A stretch of DNA of 49,962 bases. Origin: Candidatus Aenigmatarchaeota archaeon (lineage in GTDB: Archaea > Aenigmatarchaeota > Aenigmatarchaeia > GW2011-AR5 > JACRMX01). The stretch is taken from assembly GCA_018304635.1 (NCBI GenBank), contig JAGVVW010000003.1, positions 1 to 49,962 on the forward strand. Direction: 5' to 3'. Below, one piece after another: positions 46,659-49,962 of the stretch (positions are counted from its first letter, which is position 1; each line of letters opens with the position of its first letter). The translations under genes and the position numbers were made by a program. A model generated the notes under the pieces. It ran no database searches and was not told the DNA's origin. It saw only the letters and a program-made list of their open reading frames with translations.

Positions 46659-48002
46659 ATGAAGCTAGAAGAATCCCACACAGTAGAATTAAAAAAGTCT
46701 GTGGCACAGATGAACGAAGCCCTGAAATCGGTATGCGCATTTCTTAATCACAGAGGCGGCGAGGTTTACTTCGGTGTGAATGATAAAGGAAAAATAACTG
46801 GCATACAAAGCTCTGATAAAACTCTCAGAAAAATTTCACAGATTATAAATACGAAAATAAAACCAGAATTTAATCCTGAAATAAAAGAAATTAAAAAGCA
46901 TAAAAATCAGATAATCTATGTAAAAGTTCCGGAAGGCAGCAATAAACCATACTTTTCTGACGGGATTGCATATATACGCATTGGAACTGAAAACAGGGTT
47001 ATTTCTCCGGATGAATTGAAAAGAGTTATTCTGTCTCAAAAAAAGATTAAATGGGATGAGGAAATTTGCAGGTCTGCAAAACTAAAAGATATTGATGAAG
47101 AAACAATAAAGCAATTTCTGAAAAAGGCAGGAATAGAGAGAAATCTGGGATATAAATTACTGTCATGGAAAGATGTTCTAAAAAGATCTGGTATGATAAA
47201 AAACAAAAGCCTGACCAATGCGTTAATTCTGCTTTTTGGAAAAACTCCGCAGAAATTTTTTCCTCATGCAGAAGTCAGGTGCGCAAGATTTAAGGGAACA
47301 GAACCTTTGGAATTTATTGACATGAAAGTATTTGGAAGCAACATCATAAGTCAGATAGAAAATTCAGTTGAATTCGTCAAAGAGCATATGCAATTACATG
47401 CTGAAATAAAAGGTATGGAAAGAGTGGAAAAATGGGAATACCCGATTGAAGCAGTACGAGAAGCAATAGTAAACGCAGTGTGCCACAGGAACTATGAAAT
47501 ATCTGGTAATGCACAAATTAGAATATTTGATGACAGACTCGAGATCTGGGGATGCGGAACCTTGCCTGAACCATTGATAGTAAATGACTTAATGAAGAAG
47601 CATGATTCGATCCTTAGGAACTCCTTGATTGGAAAATGTTTCTTTTTAATCAGGTTTATAGAGCAGTGGGGTACAGGCACAAACAGAATGATAGAGGAAT
47701 GCATAAGTCATGAACTGCCCGAACCTTTATTCGAAGAGATTGCTGGAAATCTTGTGGTTACTTTCAGAAAGAGCAGGCTTACAAATGAATATTTAGAAAA
47801 GCTAGAATTAAATGAAAGACAAAAAAAATCCGTGGAATATCTGGTAAAAAATAAAAAAATAACAACGAATATATATGCTGATATATTTAAAACATCACCC
47901 CGTATGGCAAGGAATGACCTGAAAAAACTAATTAACAAAGAAATTGTAAAAAAAATGGGAAATAGCAAAAAACAGAGTCATTATGTTTTAACGGAAATTT
48001 AA
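46659..48002 (+). CDS. AlbA_2/Schlafen-type DNA-binding, GHKL ATP-binding and HTH regulator
   Basis: ESHTVELKKSVAQMNEALKSVCAFLNHRGGEVYFGVND; PIEAVREAIVNAVCHRNYEISG; IEQWGTGTNRMIEEC. Confidence 0.88.
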   Translation: MKLEESHTVELKKSVAQMNEALKSVCAFLNHRGGEVYFGVNDKGKITGIQSSDKTLRKISQIINTKIKPEFNPEIKEIKKHKNQIIYVKVPEGSNKPYFSDGIAYIRIGTENRVISPDELKRVILSQKKIKWDEEICRSAKLKDIDEETIKQFLKKAGIERNLGYKLLSWKDVLKRSGMIKNKSLTNALILLFGKTPQKFFPHAEVRCARFKGTEPLEFIDMKVFGSNIISQIENSVEFVKEHMQLHAEIKGMERVEKWEYPIEAVREAIVNAVCHRNYEISGNAQIRIFDDRLEIWGCGTLPEPLIVNDLMKKHDSILRNSLIGKCFFLIRFIEQWGTGTNRMIEECISHELPEPLFEEIAGNLVVTFRKSRLTNEYLEKLELNERQKKSVEYLVKNKKITTNIYADIFKTSPRMARNDLKKLINKEIVKKMGNSKKQSHYVLTEI

Positions 48003-48036
48003 CGGAAATTTAACGGAAATTTTTTCCGTTAAAAAG
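47987..48036. repeat. 11-bp tandem repeat (TTAACGGAAAT x3) plus complement TTCCGTTAA
   Basis: ttaacggaaatttaacggaaatttaacggaaattttttccgttaaaa at the 3' end of the preceding CDS. Confidence 0.7.
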
Positions 48037-48043
48037 TATTACT

Positions 48044-49153
48044 GTGAAATCAAGATATATGAACATCTGTATTTTATCCGAGCTGTTTTATCCATATGTA
48101 CTTGGCGGAGCTGAGCGAAGGTATATGGAAATAGCAAAGCGGCTTTCCAAGAAACACGAAATTACAGTATACAGTCTTCGTTTGCATGGTTTTCCAAAAA
48201 CAGAAATCTGGGAAAACATTACAATAAAACGCGTTGGCATGGAGCATCCGTTGAATAAAAGATTTCTTCCAGCACTTGCAACCTATGCATCTCCACTGTT
48301 GAGATGCATGAAATCTGAGTATGATGTAATTGACATGAATCAGGGCATTGCAATGTATGCTTCTATATTTTCTCCAGCTACTCATCGCCCAATGATTGCA
48401 ACATTTCATGATATCTATGCTGATGCATGGAAAAAATATTATCCAGGATTCTACTCTTTTGTTGGCAAAGTAATGGAATATGGATGGTCTATGCTTGCTT
48501 TTGATTCAGTAATAGCAAATTCCTTTCAGACAAAAGAAAAATTAGAACAGCTGGGCATTAAAAATGCAACTGTTATTAACAGTGGCATTGACCTGAAGTT
48601 TATTAATAGCATTCGTTCAAAAAAGACAAACTCTATAGTTTATGTCGGCAGGTTAGTTGATTATAAGCATGTTGATGAGCTGATAATAGCATTCAAAGGA
48701 ATAGAGAAACAGTATCCAAATACTACACTAAAAATTATAGGCAGTGGTTATGATGAGCAAAGGCTGAAAAATATCGCAGCTAATGACAAGAGAATAAAAT
48801 TTTTTGGTTATGTTTCTGAAAAAGATAAGATAAGGCATATAAAATCAGCGTCCCTGCTTGTAAATCCTTCAGAAGTAGAAGGTCTTGGATTAATATTATT
48901 AGAAGCAATGGCCTGCAGAACGCCGGTTATGGCAAAAGCTCTTTCGTGTTATAAAGATTTTGCAATTGCTGGGAAAAATGCTTTTATAACAAATAAAATA
49001 ACAGCAAAATCTATACTCAAGATTCTGGACAACAAAAAACTTCAGAATAACCTATCTGCTGAAGGCCATGCCACAGCTAAAAATTTCACATGGGACAAAA
49101 CAGCTGAAAGGGTTGAGAGGATTTATCAGAATCGTAGCTTTAATACTGTCTAA
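48044..49153 (+). CDS. GT4-family glycosyltransferase
   Basis: FYPYVLGGAERRYMEIAKRL; IVYVGRLVDYKHVDELI; VNPSEVEGLGLILLEAMACRTPV. Confidence 0.95.
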   Translation: MKSRYMNICILSELFYPYVLGGAERRYMEIAKRLSKKHEITVYSLRLHGFPKTEIWENITIKRVGMEHPLNKRFLPALATYASPLLRCMKSEYDVIDMNQGIAMYASIFSPATHRPMIATFHDIYADAWKKYYPGFYSFVGKVMEYGWSMLAFDSVIANSFQTKEKLEQLGIKNATVINSGIDLKFINSIRSKKTNSIVYVGRLVDYKHVDELIIAFKGIEKQYPNTTLKIIGSGYDEQRLKNIAANDKRIKFFGYVSEKDKIRHIKSASLLVNPSEVEGLGLILLEAMACRTPVMAKALSCYKDFAIAGKNAFITNKITAKSILKILDNKKLQNNLSAEGHATAKNFTWDKTAERVERIYQNRSFNTV

Positions 49154-49168
49154 AAATAATTAATTTAT

Positions 49169-49558
49169 ATGAAGGGAATAACACCCGTGATTGCCATTGT
49201 GCTTCTTTTAATGATAACTATAACACTGGTTGGTTTTGCGTTTATCTGGTTCCAGTCTACTTTTCAACAAATTACTGCAACAGTAACTAGGCAGATAGAT
49301 CAACAGACAACTGCAATTGGAAAGATGGTAAGAATAGATTCTATTACAATAGATTCTATTGCCATCAGAAATGTGGGAAGTCAGAATATTGCTGCGAATG
49401 AAATTGCTGTTTTTGTGGATGATGAAAAGCAAACTTATATTTTACCGAATGATATTATTGTGGGTCAGGTTGCTTCGTATACGTTAAATACTCCATGTAC
49501 CTCTAGTAAGACTGTTAAAGTAACATCTCCTGGTGGATCAGATAAGACAACATGCTAA
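49169..49558 (+). CDS. archaeal type IV pilin-like protein
   Basis: MKGITPVIAIVLLLMITITLVGFAFIWFQ class III signal/hydrophobic helix; small beta-rich C-domain. Confidence 0.88.
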   Translation: MKGITPVIAIVLLLMITITLVGFAFIWFQSTFQQITATVTRQIDQQTTAIGKMVRIDSITIDSIAIRNVGSQNIAANEIAVFVDDEKQTYILPNDIIVGQVASYTLNTPCTSSKTVKVTSPGGSDKTTC

Positions 49559-49962
49559 ACCGAAATTGAATTTCAAGGACAGACAACTTGTTTAGAAACT
49601 GAATTTTTAAGCATTTTTTTATTTTATAGATAAACAGACAACTGCATTCGGGAAAACTGTTAGGATAGAAGCTGCTGCTGGAAATTCTGTTTCAATAAGA
49701 AATGTCGGAAGCCAAACTATCGCCGTGAATGAAATTGCTGTCTTTGTAGATGGTTCAAAGCAAGGTAATAATTTACCAAGTGATCTTATTGCGGGTCAGG
49801 TTCAACAATATACATTAACTAATGCATGCAGTGGCACTGGTGTAACTACTGTTAAAGTAACAGCTCCTGGTGGATCAGATAAGACAACATGCTAAACCGA
49901 AATTGAATTTCAAGGACAGACAACTTGTTTAGAAACTGAATTTTTAAGCATTTTTTTATTTT
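49511..49962. repeat. direct repeat, copies 49511-49625 and 49848-49962 (offset 337)
   Basis: 115 bp with one mismatch (49526 vs 49863), by direct letter comparison; reaches the window edge. Confidence 0.95.
49626..49895 (+). pseudogene. start-less C-terminal pilin cassette (silent-cassette candidate)
   Basis: Translates IDKQTTAFGKTVRIEAAAGNSVSIRNVGSQTIAVNEIAVFVDGSKQGNNLPSDLIAGQVQQYTLTNACSGTGVTTVKVTAPGGSDKTTC*. In-frame TAA at 49608, with no ATG/GTG/TTG between it and the cassette. Confidence 0.88.

Noticed and set aside
49626-49895. Independent second pilin gene
   Set aside because: No start codon and no signal/TM helix, with an in-frame stop 18 nt upstream; better described as a cassette or pseudogene.

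Overview
Archaeal chromosomal segment, AT-rich and densely coded on both strands. The information-processing and core genes are archaeal: Pus10, Trm5-like, AspRS, ArgRS, aIF2-beta, L15e, L40e, RNase P Rpp30/Pop5, deoxyhypusine synthase, RtcB, TFS, GGR-family and STT3. I saw no rRNA, tRNA or CRISPR array by eye. Main observations: (1) At the right edge, a type IV pilin-like gene (49169-49558) is followed by a start-less copy of its C-terminal domain (49626-49895). A short homology lies at the 5' junction, a 115-bp near-identical block lies at the 3' end, and the middle is diverged. This is the layout of a silent-cassette or antigenic-variation locus, and it probably continues past the window. 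(2) A family of nested palindromic repeats (GACGCAY...RTGCGTC core) and a related hairpin leader (TTTCTTTCCGTACAGGCTTTCT) lie immediately upstream of several genes. One copy sits exactly at the break that splits the oligosaccharyltransferase STT3 into two cistrons. (3) A 32-aa ultra-acidic microORF overlaps a Trm5-like gene by ATGA, downstream of two identical inverted-repeat operators spaced 31 bp. (4) A compact Ni-CO dehydrogenase keeps its metal-ligand motifs but has no accessory genes nearby. (5) There are several VapBC/RelE-like toxin-antitoxin pairs and remnants, a pilin-LamG deletion pseudogene, and several small zinc-ribbon/SWIB-like ORFs missing from the supplied ORF track. All function calls are from reading the sequence; no database search was run.
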